The notes below the pieces were generated by a model that did no database searches, was not told the DNA's origin, and saw only the letters and a program-made list of their open reading frames with translations. The position numbers and the translations under genes are program-made. A DNA stretch of 64,000 nt from Lysobacterales bacterium (GTDB lineage: Bacteria; Pseudomonadota; Gammaproteobacteria; Xanthomonadales; SZUA-5), in NCBI GenBank assembly GCA_022844135.1, contig JALHMG010000005.1:13324-77323 (forward strand), in the 5' to 3' direction. Positions 53,987 to 62,608 of this stretch are shown here, piece after piece. How positions within the stretch are numbered: position 1 is the stretch's first letter; the number at the start of each line of letters is the position of its first letter.

Positions 53987-55362
53987 GCCGGCAACCGCGA
54001 GTTACTCGATGGGCCCTGTCACGCCGACGTACAACGACTGCGATTGCGATCATCCTGGGAATCTGCTGGCAAGCCCCCGCGTCTGCCGGCGCCTATGTGT
54101 TTGCCAACGCCTCGCGATTGGACAGCGTCACCCACCCGCAGGTCTACTCCGGAACCGGCGGTACGCTGGCTGACCTGACGATCTGCATCGACGTCAGCGT
54201 CAATCCTGCACTCGCGGCGCAGGCCGAAGGTTCGGTTCTGAAAGCCGTGGCCACCCACAATCGCTTCGTGTCATTGCCGGCAGACACACTGGCGTTCAAT
54301 GCGGCGACAGACATTCCCACGGGCCAGGTCGACTTCGAGTCGACCCTGCTGCACGAGATAGGCCACTGCATCGGACTGGCCCATCCCAACCACGCGACCG
54401 AGTCTGGCATCGCCGAGCCCGGCCGAAATGGCACCAAGAGCGCGGTCGGCGCGAATGGAAATTTCGACCAGAACGCAGGCTTGGACGGACTGCACGGATC
54501 GAGCGATGATCTTCGCGGCGACGACATCAATCTGCATTGGTACATCCGCAACCAGAACAATCCGGGCCTGCTGCCACCGATTGTCGACTCCACCAGCATG
54601 ATCCGCGAACTCACCGCGCTGCCCGCCGGACATCTGTTCGCGGCCAATGCGGATCGCAACGTGATGGCCGCACTCGGCTTCGCCAACAGCGAAGCCGTGA
54701 TGCAGCAGGGCGCAGGATTCAATGAGGCGCAGCGGCACTTCCAGCATGACGATCTCGCCACATTGCTTCTCGCCCGCGCCGGCCTCGACCGCGTGGCCGG
54801 CACGAGCGACGACTATCGCTACGCGCTACGCTATGTCGGGCAATTGAACAACCCGTCGAATGCCAACTGCAACCTGCGCGTTCGACTTGACACCAGCACC
54901 GGATTCGCAGTGTGCGGGGTCGGCAGCCAGGCGCTGGGCAATGGTGATCTGCGGATCACCAGCGCCAATCTGGCGTTCAACAGCAACACGGCGTGGTTCT
55001 TCACGCCAGGACCGAACACGCTGACAACGATCACGGCCGACACGCCGGACCCAAGTCCGGTCGGCCAGCCATATACGGTAAACGTGACCGTGCGCGAGGC
55101 GGCTGGCATCGCGATCACCGGCGAGCCGCGCGGCACCGTCGTCGTCACTGATGGAGCGCCGGCGCCGAATACGGCGACGTGCACGATCAGCTTGTCGGGT
55201 ACCGCCAACGAAACCGGGAGTTGCCAGCTCACCTCAACCCTCGCGGGCACGCGCGATCTCACCGCCGACTTCGTCGGTTTCGCTGGTTGGGACGGCAGCC
55301 GCGGCACTGCGCCGCACAGCACGGGCACAGTGGACGCGCTGTTCAGCAACGGCTTCGAATAG
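53983..55362 (+). CDS. secreted zincin metalloprotease-like protein with Ig-like domain and NGFE tail
   Basis: The 459-residue product has an Arg-rich leader and hydrophobic signal (TTTAIAIILGICWQAPASAG). The zinc-binding site is LHEIGHCIGLAHPNH, an exact H-E-x-x-H-x-x-G-x-x-H metzincin motif at about residues 124-134. A Met-turn cannot be placed with certainty. An Ig-like/bacterial beta-sandwich domain (about 355-445: ADTPDPSPVGQPYTVNVTV, SGTANETGSCQLTSTLAG) follows, ending DALFSNGFE. A secreted peptidase role is likely; substrate unknown. The upstream coupled gene may assist it. The stop lies only 10 bp before the MITE target duplication. Confidence 0.82.
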   Translation: MSRQPRVTRWALSRRRTTTAIAIILGICWQAPASAGAYVFANASRLDSVTHPQVYSGTGGTLADLTICIDVSVNPALAAQAEGSVLKAVATHNRFVSLPADTLAFNAATDIPTGQVDFESTLLHEIGHCIGLAHPNHATESGIAEPGRNGTKSAVGANGNFDQNAGLDGLHGSSDDLRGDDINLHWYIRNQNNPGLLPPIVDSTSMIRELTALPAGHLFAANADRNVMAALGFANSEAVMQQGAGFNEAQRHFQHDDLATLLLARAGLDRVAGTSDDYRYALRYVGQLNNPSNANCNLRVRLDTSTGFAVCGVGSQALGNGDLRITSANLAFNSNTAWFFTPGPNTLTTITADTPDPSPVGQPYTVNVTVREAAGIAITGEPRGTVVVTDGAPAPNTATCTISLSGTANETGSCQLTSTLAGTRDLTADFVGFAGWDGSRGTAPHSTGTVDALFSNGFE

Positions 55363-55375
55363 GGATCCGTGCTAG

Positions 55376-55619
55376 CCCGCATATTTCATGAGGGAACGCG
55401 GAAGATCGCGAAGGGTGAGAGAGGGCAAGCTTGCATCGCATGCGATGCGCCGCCGAACGCCAGCGCATGGATGCGCTGGCCGGAGGGGCAAAGCAGGAAG
55501 CGCAGCCGTGTTAGCGAGGAAATGGCGGCGAACACTCTTTCAGTACGACAAACTCGATGATTTCCACGCTGTAACAACGAAATCAAGCCATTTCATCGCG
55601 ACCTAATGAAATATGCGGG
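55376..55619. mobile_element. MITE-like element copy 1 (244 bp, IS1380-type ends)
   Basis: Inverted ends read CCCGCATATTTCAT inwards from both sides, and the element is flanked by a 4-bp target duplication CTAG (55372-55375 and 55620-55623). No transposase is encoded. The end type and 4-bp duplication resemble IS1380-family elements. The outer parts are shared with copy 2 at 58463-58707, but the core is different: it holds palindromes GCATCGCATGCGATGC and CCAGCGCATGGATGCGCTGG. Confidence 0.85.
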
Positions 55620-55668
55620 CTAGCAACTTGACGCGCACGACGGAGCCTTTCATTTTCTCGCCGAAGCC

Positions 55669-56218
55669 ATGACGTTGCGGCATGCATTCGGGCATGCAGT
55701 CCTGATCGTGCTGCTGTGTGCGCTGACCGGAGTCGGTTGCATGGATGTTGTCAGCGTTGAATACGAAGAATTCGTTCAACCGTTAGACGACGACAGTGAG
55801 CTGGCCGTCAGCACCTACGCGGCGTGGTTCCCAAGGGAGAGCGTCAGCCTCGCGCCCCTCTACGTCAGACTGCGCACGGATGACTATGTCGCGCTTAAGT
55901 TTCACGTCAGGGACCGCAATAGCAGCGGGAATACAGGACCGAGAATCGAATCCGTCCACGTTCATCGGCTGGCCTATCGGCTGGACATCGGGCCGGAAAC
56001 CGTGGTCCTGACGGATTTCCGCGATGCCTTCTGGATGCAGGAGACTGGAACCTATCGCGATCGAACGACGAACGGAATTCCCTATCGCGAACACTCAGTC
56101 TTGCAATATCACGGCAGAGCTGACCTTGAATGGCGAGCGCTACTTGATCGCCGGGGACATGCCGGCCCGTCGAAACTTGAGCCGCTACCCGATCATCTTC
56201 CATTACCTGGGTCGATAG
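55669..56218 (+). pseudogene. frameshifted gene for an exported hypothetical protein
   Basis: The first frame from 55669 encodes an N-terminal hydrophobic signal (HAVLIVLLCALTGVGCMDVV, possible but non-canonical lipobox) and a coherent chain through GTYRDRTTNGIPYREHS. Near 56085-56110 the coherent reading moves to the +1 frame, CNITAELTLNGERYLIAGD then RYPIIFHYLGR, ending TAG at 56216. The original frame continues into Arg/Pro-rich nonsense. One inserted base explains it. Family not recognised. It lies just right of MITE copy 1. Confidence 0.65.
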
Positions 56219-56435
56219 TGGCAAACTGGGTCGCGCGGCGGCGTCGGACGCTTACCGCGCGGCAGCCCGTAGCGGTCGATTGCTGGCCATCGTGTAGCGG
56301 ATCAGCGACGGCTTGCCGATGGTGCAATTCTCCCTGCTGTGTTTTTGACGAGCTGTCTGCACGGCACCTTCCAGGATCACAACCGGCGCCCGACAGTTGC
56401 TCGTCCCTGCGATTCGCTGCTGATGCGTCCAGGGC

Positions 56436-56499
56436 GCCCGACACTGACACCGCTTCTCGCCTCGAAGGGAACAAGTTGCGCGCCCAGTCAGTGTCGGGC
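56436..56499. repeat. 13-bp perfect inverted repeat
   Basis: GCCCGACACTGAC (56436-56448) and GTCAGTGTCGGGC (56487-56499) flank 38 bp in the 339-bp region between the frameshifted gene and the convergent secreted-protein gene. An A-run follows on the plus strand, so it is not oriented as an intrinsic terminator for either neighbour. No ORF here is convincing. Confidence 0.6.
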
Positions 56500-56557
56500 A
56501 AAAACTGTTGCGGCTTGGGCGAATGCCGCCTTGTCGGCCTGGTGCCGTGTCGTGCCT

Positions 56558-58042
56558 TTACTCGAAGCCGTTCACCAGCACGCGCTGGCGTTGCACCGCG
56601 CCCTGATCGATCCAGTCGCGAATCAGGCGCTGCTCATCGAGGCTGAGCGCGGCGCGGCCAAGCGGCATGCGCGAGCCGACGCCGGGTGCGTTGCAGTTGA
56701 CCTTGCGGAACAGCAGGCTCGCGCCTGATGAAAACGGGACGACGCGCTTGATGGTGGGATCCTGCGAAGAGTCGACATTGACCAGCGCCGCGAAGGAGTT
56801 CTCGGGCGCAAACGAGAGCCCTGCAGAGACATTCGGAGAGTGACACGTTGTGCATCGGGCTGGTTGCCCTGGGCCGCCGGTAAAGATGGCTTGGATCGAC
56901 TCGTACTCGACGCTGGCGTCCAACGGCGCAGGATCGAGCGTATCGCAACCTGGATCCGGTGCCGTCCAGATCAACGCCTCGGTTCGATTGTTAGCCGTGT
57001 TGAAACCGTAACCGGAAATGATCAAGAACCCGTTCACTGTGGAGATATCGGTTGCCGTGCTCGACGAGAACTCCGATGGCACAAAGGTGTGCAGATTGAC
57101 CCACGACGCAGCGGTTCCACGCCACAGGCTCGCGCGTTCACCCATGGCCGTTTGGGCGGACCCCACCTGCAAGCCGTTGAAGACGCCGTTCGCTCGGGAG
57201 GACGATGCGCCTGCCGGGTTGAGGTTCACCCAGGATGCCGCCGAACCCGTCCAAAGACTCGCAACTTCTGGACGGTCGCCACCGGGCTCTGAAGCTGGCA
57301 GTTGGACCCACCCTACCTGCTGACCTCGACTCACGGCAGTTGCCCGGGAAAGCAAACCGCTTGGCGGATGGAGATCGACATGCGAGGCCGCCGTTCCTGA
57401 CCACAACGATGCCCTTAGGGCCGAACTCCCACCAAAACCCCCAACCCACGTTCCCACCTGCTGCACGCCGTCGGTACCCAGGGCTTGCGAGGCGCCGGTT
57501 CCATTGGGCGGGTCGAGTCGGACAAAGGACTCCGCCGACCCAGTCCACATGACTGCGGAGCTGACAAAGGCAGCGGAGAACTGGGCGACACCAACCTGCT
57601 GCCCGCCGGCAGCGTCAAACGCCTCAGAAAAGGCCCAGCCTTCTGGGTGGAGGTCCACCATGGAGCTTGCGCTCCCGGTCCAGAGCATCGCACGAGTCGG
57701 CACCGTCAGACTGGTAAAACTGGCCCGTCCCACCTGCTGCCCATCGCCGCCGCCCTGCACCAACGAGCGCGTCGAACCGGGCGGATGGAGATTAACCATT
57801 GAGCTCGGCGTCCCGTCCCAAACTGCAGCGTTTTGAACGCCAACACCGAGTGTGATGTATCCCCCTTGCAGCGGGCCAGCGCTTTCCAGGCGAGAGGCCG
57901 TCGCGGCTCCCGGCGGATGGAGCGTGGTCACCGTCCACGTTGATTGTGCGTTCGCGTGGGCGACCATACCCAATACCGAAATGGTCGCGAATACGGCGGA
58001 GCGAATCGAATACGGCTTTGCTGACTTGCCCTTTGGACTCAT
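56558..58042 (-). CDS. secreted repeat protein with a C-terminal CxxCH module and NGFE tail
   Basis: The 494-residue product has a signal peptide ending VAHANA. About seven repeats of roughly 45 residues follow, with the pattern A-x-LW-x-G-(S/T)-A-x-S-x-V-(D/N)-L-(H/N)-P-x-G ... Q-Q-V-G, probably a beta-propeller-like HAF-type repeat. From about residue 390 there is a c-type heme motif (RCTTCHSPN) and a RMPLG...LSLDEQRLIRDWIDQGA segment seen in cytochrome-like modules of secreted proteins. The end is VLVNGFE. GAGG is placed before the ATG. The CGA-box copy C lies 104-141 bp upstream. Confidence 0.82.
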   Translation of the reverse strand: MSPKGKSAKPYSIRSAVFATISVLGMVAHANAQSTWTVTTLHPPGAATASRLESAGPLQGGYITLGVGVQNAAVWDGTPSSMVNLHPPGSTRSLVQGGGDGQQVGRASFTSLTVPTRAMLWTGSASSMVDLHPEGWAFSEAFDAAGGQQVGVAQFSAAFVSSAVMWTGSAESFVRLDPPNGTGASQALGTDGVQQVGTWVGGFGGSSALRASLWSGTAASHVDLHPPSGLLSRATAVSRGQQVGWVQLPASEPGGDRPEVASLWTGSAASWVNLNPAGASSSRANGVFNGLQVGSAQTAMGERASLWRGTAASWVNLHTFVPSEFSSSTATDISTVNGFLIISGYGFNTANNRTEALIWTAPDPGCDTLDPAPLDASVEYESIQAIFTGGPGQPARCTTCHSPNVSAGLSFAPENSFAALVNVDSSQDPTIKRVVPFSSGASLLFRKVNCNAPGVGSRMPLGRAALSLDEQRLIRDWIDQGAVQRQRVLVNGFE

Positions 58043-58145
58043 GTAAGGATCCTCAATTTGAAATTGGCATCAATTGACCGGCGCTTACCCATCAGCCAGC
58101 TCCGATGGGTCCAGATTTCCTCACGCACGACCTTTACGTTCAAAT

Positions 58146-58183
58146 CGAAAAACCTCGAATACTGGCAGTTCGAAAAGATTCGA
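58146..58183 (+). promoter_or_regulatory. CGA-box element copy C (10-15-10 spacing)
   Basis: CGA boxes at 58146, 58156, 58171 and 58181 have the spacing and strand of the other copies, at 104-141 bp from the start codon of the secreted gene at 58042. That nearly equals the distance of copy A from its gene. Between 58043 and 58862 there is no gene; the region holds this element, MITE copy 2 and copy D. Confidence 0.65.
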
Positions 58184-58462
58184 GAGCGAGCGCCGCTTCT
58201 CTACAGGGGGTAGACTTCGCTTTGATGGCGACGGCCGACTCGGCAGCGCCACTGGGTCGATACCTTCCTTTCACCGCGCAAGGATTTCGATCAGGCTGTC
58301 CAAGCCTCGCAATCACCGCGACGAACTAAGCTGCCATCGCCCTGGCGGCGAATACCCGCGCAGACGACACCAGCGCAGCCAGGTGAACCTGCGGCTGCTC
58401 AGTTCGCCCTTCACCATGCAGCACCTCAGCGGAAACGGCTCCTCACCGCCACGCGGGTTAAC

Positions 58463-58707
58463 CCGCATATTTCATGAGGGAACGCGGAAGATCGCGAAGG
58501 GCTTTGCGCCGGAATCGAGGCGGGAGGAGAAGGAATGGTTGTTCCATTGCGACGACGAGCAACGAAGAGTCCGGCGCAAAGAACGAGCGAGGGCCGTGTT
58601 AGCGAGGAAATGGCAGCGAACACTCTGTCAGTACGACCAACTCGATGATTTCCGGGCTGCAACAACGAAACTAAGCCATTTCATTGCGACCTCATGAAAT
58701 ATGCGGG
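58463..58707. mobile_element. MITE-like element copy 2 (245 bp, IS1380-type ends)
   Basis: The inverted ends are the same as in copy 1. The target duplication is TTAA (58459-58462 and 58708-58711), within GCGGGTTAACCCGC-type junctions. The outer left part of about 40 bp and the right part of about 120 bp match copy 1, but the core differs and carries its own long dyad CTTTGCGCCGG/CCGGCGCAAAG. No transposase. Different cores in identical ends suggest exchange of the central segment. Confidence 0.85.
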
Positions 58708-58737
58708 TTAACCTCCCAAAGGCCATCGATTCCAATC

Positions 58738-58775
58738 CGAATCGTCTCGAATCAGGCGAATTCGAGAGAATTCGA
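58738..58775 (+). promoter_or_regulatory. CGA-box element copy D (10-15-10 spacing)
   Basis: CGA boxes at 58738, 58748, 58763 and 58773, with the shared CGAATCGTCTCGAA start seen in copy B. It sits immediately right of MITE copy 2, between the MITE and the convergent end of the permease gene. No gene starts at the expected distance on the minus strand; insertion of the MITE may have separated it from its target. Confidence 0.55.
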
Positions 58776-58861
58776 AAACCAGGGAAGCCTTGGAAGGCGC
58801 TCGGCCTTCGAATCGAAGCGAGGGGCTTATTCACCGCGGCGGTCGGCGGCAAGGGAGCCTT

Positions 58862-60148
58862 TCACTGCTTTTTGCGCGCCACGACATAGAGCACGCTGCC
58901 GATCGCCAACAGTGCCGCCGTTGCAACCACGGCGCGCACATCGACCTGAGTAAGCAGCGCAACGCACACGGCGGCCGCAAGCAAGGGAATGCACCAGCCA
59001 CCCGGCAAACGCATCAGTTGCGCCGCTCCGGCCTGACGACGAACCGCAGGCATCGACGCGATGCAGCTCAAGTAGAGCAGCAAGCGAGTCAGCACGCTCA
59101 CCACCGCCAACCACACAAAACTGCCGCTCGCGGCCAGCGCAAAGGCCGCGATTCCGTAGCACAGTATCGAATTCGCTGGCGTGGCGTGCCGCGCGTGGAC
59201 CTGCGCAAACCAGTCTGGCAGCTGCTGGTCCAGGCCTAGCCGATAGCTGATGCGCGCAGTGGTGAACATGTTGCTCAAGAGATTGCCGCCAACGGAGGTC
59301 AGAATGCCAAGCGCTACCACCGCCACACCGACGGACCCCAGCCAGGCCCCGCCGGCGGCCAGCAGCGGTTTTTCGACATCGCCCAGATTTGCCACCAACT
59401 GCTGCGCCGCCAGTTGGATCAACGCGTAGAGCACGGCAACGGTCAACAGCGCCCACAGCAGAGCGCGCGGCAGATCGCGCTGCGGGTTGCGTGCCTCACC
59501 GGCGGCGACCACACTCGCCTCAAAGCCGACGAAGGCATAGATCACCAACAGCAACCCCGCGCCGAGATCCCCGGCTGGCGGCATCGCCGGCGACGGCAGC
59601 GTGCCGACACAACTGGCGCCATATGCAGCCAGCGCCAACAGCGGCATTAACTTCAGCAAGGTCAAAGCACCGAGCGATACCATTGCCGCCCGCGCGCCGA
59701 CCACATTGACCCAGACCATCGCTGCCGTCAGTACCGCCAGCAGCGCGATGCGTATCCCAGGCTCGTCCGCCGCCGGCCAAAAGTAGCCGAAGGAAACCAC
59801 CAGCAAATTGAGATTCGCCGCGAAGGCAGTCAAACGCGCGATGTAGTAGGCCCAACCCGCTTGAAATCCGGCGAATGGACCGAAGGCCGTGCGCACGTAA
59901 ACCACCGGCCCGCCGGTGTTGCCGAAGGCACTCGAAAGCTCTGCGAAACAAAGCACGACCGGGGCGATCAGCAACGCACACAGTACAAACAACCACGGAC
60001 TAAAGTCGCCCACCAGTGCCTGCGCGCTGGCCGGAATGCCGAAGATACCGGCGCCGATGATGCCGTTGATCGCCAGCAGCCACAGCGCGGTGACCGAGAG
60101 CTTTCGTGGCAACGATTCGGATTCGATCGGGCGGATATCGGTGTTCAA
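58862..60148 (-). CDS. APC-family amino-acid permease
   Basis: The 428-residue product has twelve hydrophobic helices and the APC signature in the first helices (LWLLAINGIIGAGIFGIPASAQALVG, FAELSSAFGNTGGPVVYVRTAFGP), then FVGFEASVVAAGEARNPQRDLPRAL in the central loop. These proteins exchange or import amino acids or amines; the substrate is not determinable. I use TTG at 60148 (LNTDIRPIESE...), preceded by a GGGA-type site, because the longer frame adds a basic, non-membrane segment. Confidence 0.88.
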   Translation of the reverse strand: MNTDIRPIESESLPRKLSVTALWLLAINGIIGAGIFGIPASAQALVGDFSPWLFVLCALLIAPVVLCFAELSSAFGNTGGPVVYVRTAFGPFAGFQAGWAYYIARLTAFAANLNLLVVSFGYFWPAADEPGIRIALLAVLTAAMVWVNVVGARAAMVSLGALTLLKLMPLLALAAYGASCVGTLPSPAMPPAGDLGAGLLLVIYAFVGFEASVVAAGEARNPQRDLPRALLWALLTVAVLYALIQLAAQQLVANLGDVEKPLLAAGGAWLGSVGVAVVALGILTSVGGNLLSNMFTTARISYRLGLDQQLPDWFAQVHARHATPANSILCYGIAAFALAASGSFVWLAVVSVLTRLLLYLSCIASMPAVRRQAGAAQLMRLPGGWCIPLLAAAVCVALLTQVDVRAVVATAALLAIGSVLYVVARKKQ

Positions 60149-60279
60149 CGAAATCCCGCATGTTCCATCAGGCCGCAAGAAAGTGCGCGGCGTTGCAACG
60201 GCGCGCAAATCCCCACGCCCATTGGCTTCGCAGCATGTCAGCCGGTGCGCACCCCTGACTTTGGATGCGCAACGGACGC

Positions 60280-62478
60280 TCAGTACACCGGTGCCGCAAA
60301 CACCCGCCAATGCCACAGCAAGAATGCCAGCAGCGCCATTGTCAGAGCGAAAGCGGTGAAGTGCAATCGCCGCACCAGACCCCAACCGCTCGCTTGCCAC
60401 GCGGGCAGGAGCGCAAGAATCTGCAAGCCCGCAGCGCCTGCCATGGCCCACCCTGCATAGTGCGTGTGCAGCATTGATGGCGGTGGATAGCTACCGGGCA
60501 TCAGGGCGATGTCGAGGCTCTCCAAGTCACCCAGCATCAGCGCCACAGCGACCACAAATCCGATCACGCAAAGCGCGGAAAAGATGTTCGAAAACGCAGC
60601 AATGCCGGCGGCAACGCCATGGCCATAGTCGGCGCCGCGGCCAAGACGCCACCAATAGCCGAGCAGTGTCGTGAGCGCCAGCAGCACCGCCGCGGCGAGC
60701 GCTGCGAAGAGCGCACTCGGATGACCGAGTACACCGACTTTCTCGTAAGTGTGAACACCAGAACCGTCTGCGAGCGCGACCACCGCGTTGCCCTCGCGCA
60801 GGAACGCAATGCGCGCGCCGTCAGCGGCTTCGAAGGTATCGCGTCCCGATGCCGCACGCCGGTATAGAGTTGCCTGCCCGTTCAACGTCAGCAGCAGTGC
60901 GTCGGCGGATATCGGCGCGACATTCGCCGTGGCGGTCAATGCAAACGTCGCGGCGAAACTGGAGAACACACGGCGATTTTGCACGTAAGTGCCCGCGAAA
61001 TCGGACAGGCCGCCAGGCTCTGTAGGGGCGACCGCCAAGGTCGGCGCAAAGCCCTTGCCGCTGACGCGATCGACGATCAGCTCTGGCAACTGGCTGACCG
61101 ATACCCTCGTCTGTTGACTGCTTTGCGACACGAAAATGCCAAGCGACAATTCCGGAACCAACACCATATTGGTGAAGAACGAGGCCGTGGCGCCGCCATG
61201 CCCGAGCAGCCGCAGCCCGCGGTAACTGCGATCCTGAAATCCATGCGCCAGATCGGGCGCGTCTGGCCGATCGTCGAAGCCGCGCGTCCACATGGCCTGA
61301 TGCGTCTGCGCGCTCATCAGTCGCGCGCCATCCAGCTCGCCACCGTTCAAATGAAAGCGCATCCAGCGCGCCATGTCGGTGGCGGTCGATGCGATGCCGC
61401 CCGCCGGCCAATAGGCGCCAAGCTGCATATAGTCCTGCGTTCCGAGCGCACCCTTGTCGGCCTTGTAGCCGATCGCCAGTCTGGCGCGCGTGTCGGCATC
61501 CATTTTCGAAGGCGCCTGCCAGACGGTAGCACGCATACCGAGTGGTTCGAGAATTTCGCGGCGCAAAAAATCCTCATAGGGCACGCCGCTGACGTCGGCG
61601 ACGATCTGCGCCGCGAGGGCCGACCCCCAGTTCGAGTACGAAGTGCGCAAGCCAGGAGCGTAAACCCGCGCCGGCTGTTGTTCGACCAGCACCTCGATCA
61701 GCGTGCGCGGATCGTCGTCGCCGACGGCGAAGACGCGCATCGAATCCTCGAAGCCAGCGCGATGGTGCATCAGATGGCGCATGGTCACCGGCGCGCCAAA
61801 AGCCTCGGCTATCCGCACCGATTTTAAGTACGTGTTGATGTCGGTATCGAGATTCAGCTGGTCGCGCTCGACCAGCATCATCACCGCCGTCCAGGTGAAG
61901 GTCTTCGACACCGACCCGATGTGGAATAGCGTGGAATCGGCCAAAACCGGACGCTGCTCGGCGACATCGGCGAACCCATATCCGCGTGCCATCGTCAGCG
62001 CATTGTCCTTGACCACGGAAGCAGTCATCGCGGCAATGCCGTGCTCGCGCTGGAAAGTGCTGGCGACGCCGTCCAGATAACCGGCAAGTACGAGCTTGTC
62101 CTCGCTGCCATCCGGTGCGCGAGCGAGCGCCGCGCTGATCAAAGCGTCGACGTTGACGTCAGCGCCGGGCGCTGGCCGCAGCTCGTCCTGCGCAGCAGAT
62201 GATGAGTCTTCGCCGATTGCGCGCGATCCAGGCACAGCCGCGCTCTGGTCGCTTGCGTCGTCCGCGACCTCCGCTATCGGCGCCTCGGCCGGCAGTACCT
62301 GCGCTGGCACTTCTGCGGTCTGGGCCGTTGGATCTTCAACCACCGGCGCCTCGACAGCGCGCTCCTGCAACTGCTCGGCCACCGAGGTTTCCGGCGGCGA
62401 AGGCGACTGCGCCCGCATCGGCGCTGCCTGCAGAGCACACAAGGCGAGAACAATATGCGTGGCGCGGACAACAAGCAT
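60280..62478 (-). CDS. large exported serine hydrolase (beta-lactamase fold) with C-terminal membrane helices
   Basis: The 732-residue product has a signal sequence (MLVVRATHIVLALCALQAAPMRA). An Ala/Pro/Glu-rich linker runs over about residues 25-120. The beta-lactamase-fold domain has SVSK (GSVSKTFTW), YSN (TSYSNWGSA) and GHGG. A beta-barrel-like region follows, then four membrane helices at the C-terminus (about 590-732). The catalytic part would face the periplasm. GGAG is placed before the ATG at 62478, favouring it over the upstream TTG at 62511. Substrate unknown. Confidence 0.86.
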   Translation of the reverse strand: MLVVRATHIVLALCALQAAPMRAQSPSPPETSVAEQLQERAVEAPVVEDPTAQTAEVPAQVLPAEAPIAEVADDASDQSAAVPGSRAIGEDSSSAAQDELRPAPGADVNVDALISAALARAPDGSEDKLVLAGYLDGVASTFQREHGIAAMTASVVKDNALTMARGYGFADVAEQRPVLADSTLFHIGSVSKTFTWTAVMMLVERDQLNLDTDINTYLKSVRIAEAFGAPVTMRHLMHHRAGFEDSMRVFAVGDDDPRTLIEVLVEQQPARVYAPGLRTSYSNWGSALAAQIVADVSGVPYEDFLRREILEPLGMRATVWQAPSKMDADTRARLAIGYKADKGALGTQDYMQLGAYWPAGGIASTATDMARWMRFHLNGGELDGARLMSAQTHQAMWTRGFDDRPDAPDLAHGFQDRSYRGLRLLGHGGATASFFTNMVLVPELSLGIFVSQSSQQTRVSVSQLPELIVDRVSGKGFAPTLAVAPTEPGGLSDFAGTYVQNRRVFSSFAATFALTATANVAPISADALLLTLNGQATLYRRAASGRDTFEAADGARIAFLREGNAVVALADGSGVHTYEKVGVLGHPSALFAALAAAVLLALTTLLGYWWRLGRGADYGHGVAAGIAAFSNIFSALCVIGFVVAVALMLGDLESLDIALMPGSYPPPSMLHTHYAGWAMAGAAGLQILALLPAWQASGWGLVRRLHFTAFALTMALLAFLLWHWRVFAAPVY

Positions 62479-62520
62479 CGGTGCAACTCCAATCACTTGG
62501 ACCGATTGCAAACTACACCA

Positions 62521-62550
62521 GTCCCCGGCGCGCGGGCAGTGCGCGGGGAC
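62521..62550 (-). terminator. GC-rich dyad between the NGFE gene and the serine hydrolase gene
   Basis: GTCCCCGGCGCGC and TGCGCGGGGAC can pair imperfectly, in the 130-bp gap downstream of the gene ending at 62609. No T-run; weak as a terminator call. Confidence 0.3.
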
Positions 62551-62608
62551 ACGGTCTCCGGTTCAAGGAGCGCTCCACCTGCCCTGTTGCACTGACCAAC
62601 GGTTGGGC

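Noticed and set aside
58074-58697. 207-codon plus-strand ORF upstream of the permease end
   Set aside because: It spans the CGA-box copy C and most of MITE copy 2, so it is an accident of those elements.
60149-60451. N-terminal extension of the amino-acid permease
   Set aside because: Adds about 100 basic, non-hydrophobic residues before the first helix; TTG at 60148 with a GGGA-type site fits better.
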